A stretch of DNA of 64,000 bases from JAHFUS01 sp035689115 (GTDB lineage: Bacteria > Actinomycetota > Acidimicrobiia > Acidimicrobiales > GCA-2861595). Both the position numbers and the translations under genes were made by a program. The stretch spans positions 62,001-126,000 of the forward strand of contig DASSMA010000076.1 of NCBI GenBank assembly GCA_035689115.1, read 5' to 3'. Under the pieces are notes generated by a model. The model did not search any database. It saw only the letters and a list, made by a program, of their open reading frames with translations, and was not told the origin of the DNA. Shown in pieces: positions 50,670 to 59,583 of this stretch; within the stretch, counting starts at the first letter, position 1, and every line of letters begins with the position of its first letter.

Positions 50670-50843
50670 GTGGTGGCGACGCTCTGGTGGCTCGCCTTCT
50701 CAGTGGGTGCCGGCGCGTCCGCCGGCTGGGTGTTCCACCGCTGGTCGGTGGGGTCGCCCCGCCTGCACCGGTGGATGGACGACCCTGCCGACCGCGCGGG
50801 CGGCGCGGCGACGGCCGGCGACCGCCGGCCGAAGGCGTCATGA
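50670..50843 (+). CDS. Micro membrane protein, 57 residues
   Basis: VVATLWWLAFSVGAGASAGW opens a single hydrophobic helix, followed by a basic-acidic tail (FHRWSVGSPRLHRWMDDPAD). AAGGGAG precedes the GTG at ideal distance. The TGA overlaps the ATG of the next tiny gene. Not homologous to anything I recognise. Confidence 0.6.
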   Translation: MVATLWWLAFSVGAGASAGWVFHRWSVGSPRLHRWMDDPADRAGGAATAGDRRPKAS

Positions 50844-50986
50844 CGAGAGCCCTGTTGCTGGCCGCCGTGGCCGTCGTGGCGGGGGCAGCCGGCATCGCCC
50901 TCGGGATCCGGCGGGAGCGGCGCGCGGTGGCCCGCATCCTCGCCGACGACGCCCAGGAGTTCCTCGACTCCCGCACTGGTGCGTGA
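50840..50986 (+). CDS. Micro membrane protein, 48 residues
   Basis: MTRALLLAAVAVVAGAAGIA is a single transmembrane helix, followed by a charged tail (RRERRAVARILADDAQEFLD). The start overlaps the previous stop as ATGA, giving translational coupling. It is divergent from the DUF1003 gene and convergent with the SpoIID-type gene. Confidence 0.6.
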   Translation: MTRALLLAAVAVVAGAAGIALGIRRERRAVARILADDAQEFLDSRTGA

Positions 50987-51026
50987 AGCACGGTCGATCT
51001 GACGGCGTTCCGGATGCCAGTGCGGG
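50970..51026. terminator. Long-looped inverted repeat at convergent ends
   Basis: Perfect arms CCCGCACTGG (50970-50979) and CCAGTGCGGG (51017-51026) enclose a 37-base loop containing a smaller GTGC/GCAC stem. The left arm includes the last codons of the 48-residue gene and the right arm abuts the stop of the SpoIID-type gene. Confidence 0.4.
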
Positions 51027-53048
51027 TCAGGACGTGAGCACGGCCCGCACGGCGAGGCCGCGGATCCCACCCTTGTAGCCGGGTACGGCGGCGGCCACGT
51101 CGCTCAGGTAGGGCGCGTCGCCGAAGGCGAAGACCCGGCCGGCGTCGTTGCTGATGAGGTAGCCGGCACCCGTCCTGGTGCCCTCGATGCCCCGGGCCGG
51201 GCCGGGGGCGGCGAGGCCGGGCAGCGAGCCGAGGAAGGCGGCGTCGCCGTAGGCGAAGATGCCGCCGTCGGCCGCCAGCAGCCAGTAGCCCTTGCCCGAG
51301 GGCGTGGCCGCCATACCCACGACCGGCTGGTTCAGGGTGATGGCGCCGGTGGAGCCGAGGAACGGGGCGTCGCCGAAGGCGAAGATGCCGCCGTCGGAGG
51401 CCACCAGCCAGTACCCGTTGCCCGACGGCGTGGGCGCCATGCCCACCACCGGCTTGTTGAGCCGCATCCCGCCGGTGGACCCCGCGAACCGGGCGTCGCC
51501 GTAGGAGAAGATTCCGCCGTCTGAGGCCACCAGCCAGTAGCCGTTGCCGGTGGGCGTGGCCGCCATGGTGACCACCGGCTTGTTCAGCCGGATACTCCCC
51601 GTGGAGCCGAAGAACCGGGCGTCGCCGAAGGTGAAGATGCCGCCGTCGGACGCCACCAGCCAGTAGCCGTTGCCGCTGGCGGTGGGCGCCATGTCGAGCA
51701 CCGGCTGGTTCAGCCGCCGGCCGCCCATCGAGCCGTAGAACTGGGCGGCCCCGAAGCTGAAGATGCCGCCGTCGGCCGCCACCTGCCAGTAGCCGGCCAC
51801 CCCGCCGCCGGCGTTGTTGGTGACGGCGAACCAGTCGGACTTGAGGCCGAACTTGAGGCGGAAGTCGTTGCCGGTGACCGTCTGGCGCCCGCCGGTGCCC
51901 ACCAGCACCAGGTCGACCACCCGGCCGCCGAGGTCGCCGAACCCGTTGCGGTGGGCCACGTCGACCGACTGGAGGGCGCCGACGCCCGGGTAGGCCGCCT
52001 GGATGGCGGCCACTGGCACGCTGGCCTTCCAGTCGTGGTTGGGGTTGGAGGGGGTGGCGTCGCCGTCGTCGGCGACGGACGGGAAGGTGCCGCCGGCCGT
52101 CCAGCCACCGGTGGAGGACGAGAACTCGGTGGAGGCCACCGCACCGCTGCCGGAGAACACCCGCACCTGCCCGGCGGTGTCGGCCACGGCCTGGGTGGTG
52201 CGCGGGTCCTCCAGGGCCGTGTAGGTGCCCCCCTCCTGCTTGGCCACCCCGCCGTACACCTGGCACGTCTCGGTGTCGCACGTCTTGGCGTACGCCTGCC
52301 GGTTCTGCGTGTAGGCGTAGGACCGGGCCGCCACCGACTGGGCCCGCAGGGCGTCCATGCCGGCACCGCCGCCCAGGTCGCCCCACGCCGCCGGGCTCTC
52401 CCGGGGGACCACGCCCTTCAGGTAGTTCTCCAAGTCGACCCGGTTGACCGTGCGGCTGGCCCCGCCGTCGAGGACCACCTGGAAGTCGCCGCGGTACCAG
52501 CGGGTGGAGGTGGACTCGCACAGCTGGAGCATGTTGCGGTGGTCGTCGCCCTGGGTCAGCGTCGAGGCGATGGTGACCGGGCCGCCGACGGTGCCTGCCT
52601 TCGTCCAGGGGCCGCCGCACCCCGGCCCGGTGTAGACGTCGAGGCCGCCCACCGCCGCCCGCACGAGCATCGCCCCGTAGGGCCCCGGGAACACGTCGCT
52701 GGTGAGGGCGCCCTGCTCCTGGGTGAGGACGGTGTCGACGCCGTCGAGGCGGCTGATGCGGACCGTCGTCGTGACGTTGCCCACGGACCCGGCGGCGGTG
52801 CCGCCGTAGTAGCGGTCGAGGATCGACGTGTACGGCGATCCGGCCAGGGCGTAGCCGAGAGCGCCGTACTGGCCCATGCCCCGGCCGTGGCCGAAGCCGT
52901 GGCCCTTGAGGTCGACGGTGGCGGCCGGGTAGGCGGCCGCCGGCGGGGGCGGACCGGCCAGCGCGGCCAGGGAGGTCAGGAGGGTGGCGACGAGCGCGAG
53001 GGCAGCGGTTCGCCGGCGCGCCGGCGCCGTCCGGCGGTGCGAGGGCAT
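51027..53048 (-). CDS. Exported SpoIID-type protein with six C-terminal 42-residue repeats
   Basis: About 673 residues. Signal peptide (RRTAPARRRTAALALVATLL to PPPAAAYP). A SpoIID/LytB domain follows: GHGFGHGRGMGQYGALGYAL, RVDLENYLKGVVPRESPAAW, MDALRAQSVAARSYAYTQN, then STGGWTAGGTFPSVADDGDA and HRNGFGDLGG. SpoIID is a lytic transglycosylase acting on denuded peptidoglycan; here it is probably a wall-remodelling enzyme in a non-sporulating actinobacterium. The last 258 residues form six repeats (GNGYWLVASDGGIFTFGDAR type), with a degenerate sixth unit. It ends 26 bases before the next gene's stop on the same strand. Confidence 0.88.
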   Translation of the reverse strand: MPSHRRTAPARRRTAALALVATLLTSLAALAGPPPPAAAYPAATVDLKGHGFGHGRGMGQYGALGYALAGSPYTSILDRYYGGTAAGSVGNVTTTVRISRLDGVDTVLTQEQGALTSDVFPGPYGAMLVRAAVGGLDVYTGPGCGGPWTKAGTVGGPVTIASTLTQGDDHRNMLQLCESTSTRWYRGDFQVVLDGGASRTVNRVDLENYLKGVVPRESPAAWGDLGGGAGMDALRAQSVAARSYAYTQNRQAYAKTCDTETCQVYGGVAKQEGGTYTALEDPRTTQAVADTAGQVRVFSGSGAVASTEFSSSTGGWTAGGTFPSVADDGDATPSNPNHDWKASVPVAAIQAAYPGVGALQSVDVAHRNGFGDLGGRVVDLVLVGTGGRQTVTGNDFRLKFGLKSDWFAVTNNAGGGVAGYWQVAADGGIFSFGAAQFYGSMGGRRLNQPVLDMAPTASGNGYWLVASDGGIFTFGDARFFGSTGSIRLNKPVVTMAATPTGNGYWLVASDGGIFSYGDARFAGSTGGMRLNKPVVGMAPTPSGNGYWLVASDGGIFAFGDAPFLGSTGAITLNQPVVGMAATPSGKGYWLLAADGGIFAYGDAAFLGSLPGLAAPGPARGIEGTRTGAGYLISNDAGRVFAFGDAPYLSDVAAAVPGYKGGIRGLAVRAVLTS
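51030..51803 (-). repeat. Six tandem coding repeats of about 126 bases
   Basis: This is the C-terminal block of the SpoIID-type protein. Units 2-4 are near consensus; unit 5 loses the LNQPVV part and unit 6 (GAGYLISNDAGRVFAFGDAP) is divergent. Confidence 0.88.
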
Positions 53049-53074
53049 CGCCGGGACACTACCCGCGGCGGCGT

Positions 53075-54958
53075 TCAGGCCAGCGTCACCGGCGCGTAGA
53101 CGGCCAGGTCGACGGCGCCGCCGGCCACCCCCGGCCGGGCGCCGAAGAAGGTGGCCTCGCCGAAGTTGAAGACGCCGCCGTCGGCGCCGAGGACGTAGTA
53201 CCCGGTGGCCGCCGGCGTGGCCCGCAGGGCGGCGCTGCCGGCGTAGGCGGGCAGGTTGAGCCCGGGAACGCTGCCGTAGTAGCGCACGCCGAAGGCGAAG
53301 ACGCCGCCGTCGCGGGCCACCAGCCAGTAGCCGCTGCCGCTGGCCGCCGGCTCCATGGCGGCCACCGGCGAGTTCAGCGTCATGGCGCCGGTGGACCCGG
53401 CGAAGCGGGCGTCGCCGAAGGCGAAGATGCCGCCGTCGGACGCGACCAGCCAGTAGCCGTTGCCGGCGGGCGTGGCGGCCATCCCCACCACCGGCTTGTT
53501 GAGCCGCATGCTGCCGGTGGACCCGAAGAACTTGGCGTCGCCGAAGGCGAAGATGCCGCCGTCGCTGGCGGCCAGCCAGTAGCCCTTCCCCGTCGGCGTG
53601 GGAGCCATGGCGACCACGGGCTTGTTCAGCTTGAGGTCGCCGGTGGACCCGAAGAACCCGGCGTCGCCGTAGGCGAAGATCCCCCCGTCGCCGCCCAGCA
53701 GCCAGTAGCCGCGCATGGCCGGCGTGGGGGCCATGGCCCGCAGCGGCCGGTTGAGCGTGACGGATCGGGCGTCGCCCACGAAGGGTGCCGACCCGAACGC
53801 CCGCACCGTGCCGTCGCCGGCCGCCATCCAGTACCCGCGGGCGACGGGCGGCGCACCGCCCTGCGCCGTCACCGCGCTCCGGATGGTGGGCAGCATGGCG
53901 TACAGCCGGTCGCCGGGGCAGTCGGTGGCGCGGGTGTCGCGGTGGCCCGAGATGTTCGGGAACACCCTCGTGGTCCCGTCGACACCGGTGTAGGGCGACG
54001 ACGCCTGAGGGTCGATGTTGTTGCGGCCCGCCTCCCACGCCAGCCACGCCTCGAGGCTGGAGACGGCGGCCGGCGGCGGGTCTACGGACGTGAAGTCGCC
54101 GAGGAGGGCGATGCCGGCCGACCCCGTGTTGACGCCCTCGGCGTGGGCGCCCACCACACCGTTGCCGGCCAGGTCGGCGCCGGTGGGGGTCTCGCCCGGG
54201 GCGTAGTCGCGGGCCCAGCGGCCCTCGTAGACCTTGCCCTGGGCGTCGACCAGGAAGTTGTAACCGATGTCGTCCCAGCCGCGCACTTGGGTGTGGTAGG
54301 CGTAGATCGCCCGGACCGTGGCGGCCGGGTCGGGGTCGTCGTTGGCCGTCGCCGTGTGGTGTACGACGAGCTTGCTCACCGGTGCGAACGTCGGCGGGGT
54401 GGGCTTGCGCAGCGACTCGTCGGCGCCCCACTGGGCCCTGGTCACGACGGCCGGCTCCGGTGGACCGGCGACGGCGGCGGACGCCTTGGGCAGGGCCGGA
54501 GCAGCCACCAGGTGGCGGGGCCCGTGCTCGGTGTCCATGGCCGCCACCATCACGCCGGCCGCCTGCCCGGCCACCACCCTGGTCTCGGCCCGCGTCGCGC
54601 CCGGCGCCCGCACCACGGCGCTGTACACGAGGTCGTGCTCGGGGTCGTCGAGGTCGTGGGCCACGGGCGCGTCGGTCCACGGGCTCCACCCGCCGGCCGC
54701 CTCCCAGCGGACCTGCACCCGGGCGCCCTCGTCCCCGAGCCACCGCAGGGCGAGGTGCGAGGCAGGGAAGCCGATGGCCTGGCCGCCGGCCGCGCCCGGG
54801 CCGCCGAGCACCTGGAGCCGCGTCGCAGGCGCGCTCCATGCCACCGGGACCTGCACGACCGACGCCACCGCGGCGATCAGGAGTGCGACGAGAAGTCGAG
54901 TGCGGGTGGTCACACGCTGAGGACTGCCGCCGCGCTCGGGCGAAGCGACCACGACCAT
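53075..54958 (-). CDS. Exported PGRP/amidase_2 N-acetylmuramoyl-L-alanine amidase with six C-terminal repeats
   Basis: A 627-residue protein. Signal peptide (TTRTRLLVALLIAAVASVV to VAWSAPA), a beta-rich N-terminal domain (WEAAGGWSPWTDAPVAHDLD), then a PGRP-type amidase with zinc ligands His in LVVHHTATAND, His in ISGHRDTRATDCPG and the Cys in the same motif, plus YNFLVDAQGKVYEGRWARDY. It probably cleaves the bond between muramic acid and the stem peptide outside the cell. The last 255 residues are six repeats (GNGYWLVASDGGIFAFGDAR type). ATG 54958 has AAAGG upstream; GTG 54913 is an alternative start. It is divergent from the FG-GAP gene by 65 bases. Confidence 0.9.
   Translation of the reverse strand: MVVVASPERGGSPQRVTTRTRLLVALLIAAVASVVQVPVAWSAPATRLQVLGGPGAAGGQAIGFPASHLALRWLGDEGARVQVRWEAAGGWSPWTDAPVAHDLDDPEHDLVYSAVVRAPGATRAETRVVAGQAAGVMVAAMDTEHGPRHLVAAPALPKASAAVAGPPEPAVVTRAQWGADESLRKPTPPTFAPVSKLVVHHTATANDDPDPAATVRAIYAYHTQVRGWDDIGYNFLVDAQGKVYEGRWARDYAPGETPTGADLAGNGVVGAHAEGVNTGSAGIALLGDFTSVDPPPAAVSSLEAWLAWEAGRNNIDPQASSPYTGVDGTTRVFPNISGHRDTRATDCPGDRLYAMLPTIRSAVTAQGGAPPVARGYWMAAGDGTVRAFGSAPFVGDARSVTLNRPLRAMAPTPAMRGYWLLGGDGGIFAYGDAGFFGSTGDLKLNKPVVAMAPTPTGKGYWLAASDGGIFAFGDAKFFGSTGSMRLNKPVVGMAATPAGNGYWLVASDGGIFAFGDARFAGSTGAMTLNSPVAAMEPAASGSGYWLVARDGGVFAFGVRYYGSVPGLNLPAYAGSAALRATPAATGYYVLGADGGVFNFGEATFFGARPGVAGGAVDLAVYAPVTLA
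53078..53842 (-). repeat. Six tandem coding repeats of about 126 bases
   Basis: The block runs from ARGYWMAAGDGTVRAFGSAP to the last unit ATGYYVLGADGGVFNFGEAT. Units 2-4 are near consensus. The first and last two diverge, as in the other three proteins. Confidence 0.88.
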
Positions 54959-55023
54959 TGAACCAGACCTTTGACGGTGTCCGGTTCATCCCCTCGAAGT
55001 GTCGAAGCGCGACGAGGTTGGCA

Positions 55024-57285
55024 ATGATGGGTCCCATGCGTTTTCCCCGCCGGGCGCTCGCCGCCATCCCGCTGCTCCTCGTCGCACCACTGCTCGGCTC
55101 CGTTCCGGTCGCCCACGCGGCCGCCAACTTCCCGGGCCCGGTGATCACCGTCCAGACCGGCGACATCCACCTGTCCTCCCCCACCGTGGCCGACGTCAAC
55201 GGCGACGGGGTGAAGGACATCGCCATCGGCAGCCTCGACGGGCTGCTGCGGATCATCAACGGGGCCACCGGCGCCTACCTGCCGGGCTGGCCGCAACCGG
55301 TGCAGCCACGCGCCGGGCGCACCACCGCTGTCGAGTCCTCGCCCACCATCGCCGACCTGGACAAGGACGGCCGGCCCGAGATCATCGTCGGGGCGGGGTC
55401 GGTCGATCCTGGTACTTCCAACCAGCCGGGCGGTGTCGTGGTGTTCAACGCCGACGGCAGCGTGCGCTGGCGGTTCGAGACCCAGGACACCTACAACCAG
55501 TGGACGGGCGGCGGCCCCGACGGCTACGGCGACGGCGTGGTGGGCACGCCGGCGGTGGGCGACGTCGACGGCGACGGCTTCCCCGACGTGGTGTTCGGAA
55601 GCTTCGATCACTTCGTCTACGCCAAGAGCCGCGACGGCGCGAACCTCGGCGGGTTCCCGTTCAACAACGCCGACACGATCTGGAGCTCGCCGGCGCTGTA
55701 CGACAACGACGGTGACGGCCGGGTCGAGATCTACATCGGCACCGATGCCAGCGGCTACCAGGGCTGCACCGGCGGCTTCGTGCGGGCCATCCGCTACGTC
55801 GGCGGCGCGCAGAACTTCTGGTCGGTCTGCAAGTCCGAGATCTTCCAGTCCAGCCCGGCCATCGGCGACATCGACGGCGACGGGCGCATGGAGCTGGTCA
55901 TCGGCGCCGGCTACTTCTACAAGAACGCCGACAGCAACCGGGTGTTCGCTTTCCACCTCGACGACGGCTCGGCCGTGCCCGGGTGGCCGCAGTCCACCAA
56001 CGGGCCGGTGTTCGGCTCGCCGGTGATCGGCGACGTCACGGGCGACGGTGCCCCCGAGGTCGTGGTGGCGGCCTGCGGACCGTGCTCCCCCAGCACCACC
56101 GGGCGGGTGTGGGCCTGGCACGGCAACGGCCAGCACGTCTGGGACGTCAACCCCGGCGCCCAGGAGGGCAACACCAGCGAGATGATCTCCACGCCGGTGC
56201 TGGCCGACCTCAACGGCGACCGCGTCAACGACGTTGCCGTCGGGATGGGCGGCGCCTTCTTCCTCATGAACGGCCCCGACGGCAGCCGCCTCTACAACCC
56301 TGTTTCCGGCGCCCGCGCCCACCAGAACTCGGCGGCGGTGGCCGACTTCGGCGGCTCCGTCGGCTGGCGCCTGGTGGTGGCCAGCCGGCTGCTCGGCCAG
56401 CCGGGCCTGGTGAACGTCTACCCGCTGCCAACGGCGCCGGGCACGCCGCCGCCGTGGCCGCAGTGGCGGAAGGCGGCCGACCACGTGGGCGCCCCGCCGT
56501 CCACCGCCACGGTGAAGCCGGCCACCGCCGGCTACTGGCTGGTGGCGTCGGACGGGGGCATCTTCGCCTTCGGGAACGCGCCGTTCCTCGGGTCGACGGG
56601 CAACATCCGCCTGTCCAAGCCCATCGTCGGCATGGCCCGCACCCCGAGCGGCGGCGGCTACTGGCTGGTGGCCTCCGACGGCGGCATCTTCGCCTTCGGC
56701 GACGCCGGGTTCTTCGGGTCAACCGGTGCCATCCACCTCAACAGCCCCATAGTCGGCATGGCGGCCACGCCCACCGGCAAGGGGTACTGGCTGGTGGCCG
56801 CCGACGGGGCCATCTTCTCCTTCGGCGACGCGTCGTTCTTCGGGTCCACCGGTGCCATCCACCTCAACAGCCCCATCGTCGGGATGGCCCGCTCGGGCAG
56901 CGGCAAGGGGTACTGGCTGGTGGCCGCCGACGGGGGCATCTTCTCCTTCGGCGACGCCGGGTTCCTCGGCTCCACCGGCGCCATCCACCTGAACAGCCCC
57001 ATCGTCGCCATGGCCACCACGCCCACCGGGTCGGGCTACTGGCTGGTGGCCACCGACGGCGGCATCTTCTCCTTCAACGCCCCGTTCTTCGGCTCCACCG
57101 GCGCCATCCACCTCAACCAGCCGATCCGCACCATGGCCCCCACCGACAAGGGCGACGGCTACTGGCTGGCCGCCACCGACGGCGGCATCTTCTCCTTCGG
57201 CAACGCCGGCTTCTACGGCTCCACCGGCGCCATCCACCTCAACAGCCCCATCGTGGGCGCCACCGCCAGCAAGGCCACCGCCTGA
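55024..57285 (+). CDS. Exported FG-GAP/VCBS propeller protein with six C-terminal repeats
   Basis: About 753 residues. Signal peptide (MRFPRRALAAIPLLLVAPLL to VAHAAANF). Residues about 40-490 contain FG-GAP-type calcium loops, each D-x-[DN]-x-DG: VADVNGDGVKDIAIG, IADLDKDGRPEIIVG, VGDVDGDGFPDVVFG, YDNDGDGRVEIYIG, IGDIDGDGRMELVIG, IGDVTGDGAPEVVVA, LADLNGDRVNDVAVG. This is an integrin-alpha-like beta-propeller. The last 253 residues are six repeats (GKGYWLVAADGGIFSFGDAG type). No enzyme domain is seen; adhesion or structural role is inferred. The ATG at 55024 has GAGG upstream. Confidence 0.87.
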   Translation: MMGPMRFPRRALAAIPLLLVAPLLGSVPVAHAAANFPGPVITVQTGDIHLSSPTVADVNGDGVKDIAIGSLDGLLRIINGATGAYLPGWPQPVQPRAGRTTAVESSPTIADLDKDGRPEIIVGAGSVDPGTSNQPGGVVVFNADGSVRWRFETQDTYNQWTGGGPDGYGDGVVGTPAVGDVDGDGFPDVVFGSFDHFVYAKSRDGANLGGFPFNNADTIWSSPALYDNDGDGRVEIYIGTDASGYQGCTGGFVRAIRYVGGAQNFWSVCKSEIFQSSPAIGDIDGDGRMELVIGAGYFYKNADSNRVFAFHLDDGSAVPGWPQSTNGPVFGSPVIGDVTGDGAPEVVVAACGPCSPSTTGRVWAWHGNGQHVWDVNPGAQEGNTSEMISTPVLADLNGDRVNDVAVGMGGAFFLMNGPDGSRLYNPVSGARAHQNSAAVADFGGSVGWRLVVASRLLGQPGLVNVYPLPTAPGTPPPWPQWRKAADHVGAPPSTATVKPATAGYWLVASDGGIFAFGNAPFLGSTGNIRLSKPIVGMARTPSGGGYWLVASDGGIFAFGDAGFFGSTGAIHLNSPIVGMAATPTGKGYWLVAADGAIFSFGDASFFGSTGAIHLNSPIVGMARSGSGKGYWLVAADGGIFSFGDAGFLGSTGAIHLNSPIVAMATTPTGSGYWLVATDGGIFSFNAPFFGSTGAIHLNQPIRTMAPTDKGDGYWLAATDGGIFSFGNAGFYGSTGAIHLNSPIVGATASKATA
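56524..57282 (+). repeat. Six tandem coding repeats of about 126 bases
   Basis: These are the most uniform of the four repeat blocks: STGAIHLNSPIV recurs in units 2, 3, 4 and 6, and STGAIHLNQPI in unit 5. Unit 5 has lost two residues (FSFNAPFFG). Confidence 0.9.
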
Positions 57286-57298
57286 CCCCTGCCACTCC

Positions 57299-57337
57299 CG
57301 AGTACATAGGGTGCGGAAACCGCACCCTATGTACTCG
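57299..57337. repeat. Palindrome, copy 2 of the dispersed 45-base element
   Basis: Perfect 18-base arms (57299-57316 and 57320-57337) surround AAA; the identical stretch to copy 1 is 57293-57337. It lies 14 bases after the FG-GAP stop and runs over the last codons and TAG (57327-57329) of the converging glycosyltransferase gene, which therefore ends Ser-Thr-stop inside the palindrome. Confidence 0.85.
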
Positions 57338-58523
57338 AAACGGCCTCCACCAGGTGTTCGTAGCGGTCGAGGACGGTGCCCCAGCCGTGGTTCGCCTCGG
57401 CGTGGGCCCGGCCGGCAGCGCCCAGCCGGGCGGCGAGGGCCTCGTCGCCGACCAGCAGGTCGAGGGCGGCCTCGAACTCGGGGAAGCCGGCGTAGGCCAG
57501 ACCGCCCCGGGCCCGGGCGGCCTGGCCCCGCAGGACGTCGCAGCGGCCGTTGACCAGCACCGGCCGGCCCTGGGCCCACGCCTCCAGCAGCACGATCGAG
57601 AAGCTCTCGAAGTACGACGGCTGGAGCAGGCACACGGCGCCGGCGAGGGCCGAGCGCTTGGTGTCCTCGTCCACCAGCCCGCAGACCACCACGTCGGCGA
57701 TGGCCGGCGGCGGGGCGACGGGGTCGCCGACCAGCGCCAGGGCCAGGGACCCGGGGTTGCGCTCCTTGTAGGCGGCGAACAGCCGAGCCGCCTCGGTGGT
57801 GCCCTTGCTCGGGTCGACCCGCCCGACGACCACGACGTAGGGCCGGTCGCCCAGCCCCGACACCCGGCGGAACAGGTCAGGGTCCGCGGGCGGCACCGGG
57901 TCTGTGCCGATCCCGACCACCGCCGCCGGCCGGTCGCCGACCGGCACCCGCCGGCGCACCAGCGCCTCCTCCTCGGGGGTCACGAAGCCGAAGCCGTCGG
58001 GCCGGCGCAGCACGCCGTCGAAGAGCGGGAGCCGCCAGGGCGGCTCGTCGTGGGCCAGCGGCTGGAGCAGCGCCGGCGCCCGCGTCGCACCGATCGCAGC
58101 CCACGTGCTGGCGTAGAGGTAGGGCAGGAACGCCACCGCGTCGAAGCGGCCCGACTCCTCGGCCACGAACCGCACCAGGTCGGGGCAGTCGGGCCCCTGG
58201 GCCCGCATCCACGCCTCCTGGACGGCCAGCGAGGGGCCGGCGTGGCCGCGGCGGCGGCCCCACACCACCCGGTCGTGGAGGCCGTCGAACAGCGCCCGGT
58301 CGCGGGGCCGGCGCACCCGGTGGCGGTGGACGGTGACGCCCTGCTCCTCGGTCGTGCCCGGCTCGAGGGCGTCGGCCCAGTCGACGTACGACACGGCGCA
58401 GGTGGTGGCCACCTCCACCCCGTGGCCGCGGGCGGCCAGCCGCTCGCACTGCTCCCGGCACAGCGACTCGGCGCCGCCCGAGACCCCGGCGCCGTAGCGG
58501 GGCACCACCGCCAGCAGCCTCAC
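57327..58523 (-). CDS. Glycosyltransferase family 4 protein
   Basis: A 398-residue GT-B enzyme. The N-terminal domain opens LAVVPRYGAGVSGGAESLCR. The C-terminal domain has VVVVGRVDPSKGTTEAARLF and the EX7E region SYFESFSIVLLEAWAQGRPV. Adds a sugar from a nucleotide donor to a glycan or lipid acceptor; sugar unknown. GTG 58521-58523 overlaps the upstream stop as GTGA. The final three codons come from the palindromic element at 57299, suggesting that insertion trimmed or replaced the original C-terminus. Last gene of the minus-strand glycan cluster. Confidence 0.9.
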   Translation of the reverse strand: MRLLAVVPRYGAGVSGGAESLCREQCERLAARGHGVEVATTCAVSYVDWADALEPGTTEEQGVTVHRHRVRRPRDRALFDGLHDRVVWGRRRGHAGPSLAVQEAWMRAQGPDCPDLVRFVAEESGRFDAVAFLPYLYASTWAAIGATRAPALLQPLAHDEPPWRLPLFDGVLRRPDGFGFVTPEEEALVRRRVPVGDRPAAVVGIGTDPVPPADPDLFRRVSGLGDRPYVVVVGRVDPSKGTTEAARLFAAYKERNPGSLALALVGDPVAPPPAIADVVVCGLVDEDTKRSALAGAVCLLQPSYFESFSIVLLEAWAQGRPVLVNGRCDVLRGQAARARGGLAYAGFPEFEAALDLLVGDEALAARLGAAGRAHAEANHGWGTVLDRYEHLVEAVSST

Positions 58524-59581
58524 AGGAAGCCCTCGAAGACGGCGAGGGCCCGCTCGGGGGCGGACGCCGCCCGGTACGCCTCGACCCGGCCGGCGCCGCG
58601 GGCGACCATGGCTTCCCGCAGCGTGGTGTCGTCGAGCACCGCCAGGACCGCCTCGGCCACCAGTTCGGGGGCGTCGTCGTCGAGCAGCAGGGCGGCGTCA
58701 CCCGCCGTCTCGGGGACGGCGCCGGCCGCCACCGCCACCACCGGCACGCCGAAGGCCATGGCCTCCACCAGCGGCACACAGAACCCCTCGTGGGCCGAGA
58801 GGGTGACGAACACGGCGGCCCGGCGGTAGGCGGCGGCCAGCGTGGTCAGCGGCACCCGCCCGGTGAGCGCGGCCCGGGTGAGGGCCAGGCGGTCGACGTG
58901 GGCCCGCACCGCCCGGTCGTAGGCCGGCGTGTGGGAGGGGCCGACCAGCAGCAGGGCGGCGTCGGGGCGGTGCCAGGTGGACAGGACGTGGAAGGCGCCG
59001 GCCAGCCGGTGCTGGCGCTTGTGGGGCGCGACCTGGGCGACCATGAGCACCGCCGGCCCGTCGCCCGGCCAGGGCGCCGGCGCCTCGTCGGGGCCGGCGG
59101 CCAGCAGGCCGTCGAGGTCGCTGGCCGGCGGCACGACCTCGATGCGGCGCAGGCCAAGGGCGTCCAGCTCGGCGGCGTTGAACGCCGAGTCGGCGACGGC
59201 GAAGGACGCCCGCTCGACGAGTCGCGGCAGCTGGCGCCGGCCCAGCCGCAGCAGGGCGGCCAGCGCCGGCTCGAAGGGGGCGAACGCCTCGGCCGGCGAC
59301 ATGTTGTGGTACACGAGGCCCACCCGCTCCGGCCGGTCCTCCAGCACCGCCATCAGCTCGGGGGCGCCGATGGACACGTGCACCAGGAGCACGTCGTCGG
59401 GCCCCGCTGGGGGCAGGGCGGCCGGCGTGAGGGCGTGGACCCGCCCGGCCAGGGCCGGGTCGACGAAGGTGGCGAAGACCTCGGAGGGCCCGAGGGTCCG
59501 CAGGAGGCGCTGGTTGCCGAGGGCCGACGCCGTCACCGCGTCCCCGGGCGCGGCGGCCGCCAGCAACTGGTCGATCCGCAC
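58520..59581 (-). CDS. Glycosyltransferase family 4 protein
   Basis: A 353-residue GT-B enzyme starting at GTG 59579-59581 (VRIDQLLAAAAPGDAV), two bases after the methyltransferase-like stop. The N-terminal domain contains LLVHVSIGAPELMAVLED, GLVYHNMSPAEAF and FAVADSAFNAAELDALGL. The C-terminal domain has VLMVAQVAPHKRQHRLAGAF and AHEGFCVPLVEAMAFGVPVV, whose two Glu form the EX7E motif. Substrate unknown. It overlaps the next glycosyltransferase gene by four bases. Together with the methyltransferase-like protein it forms a compact three-gene transcript. Confidence 0.88.
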   Translation of the reverse strand: MRIDQLLAAAAPGDAVTASALGNQRLLRTLGPSEVFATFVDPALAGRVHALTPAALPPAGPDDVLLVHVSIGAPELMAVLEDRPERVGLVYHNMSPAEAFAPFEPALAALLRLGRRQLPRLVERASFAVADSAFNAAELDALGLRRIEVVPPASDLDGLLAAGPDEAPAPWPGDGPAVLMVAQVAPHKRQHRLAGAFHVLSTWHRPDAALLLVGPSHTPAYDRAVRAHVDRLALTRAALTGRVPLTTLAAAYRRAAVFVTLSAHEGFCVPLVEAMAFGVPVVAVAAGAVPETAGDAALLLDDDAPELVAEAVLAVLDDTTLREAMVARGAGRVEAYRAASAPERALAVFEGFL

Positions 59582-59583
59582 GG

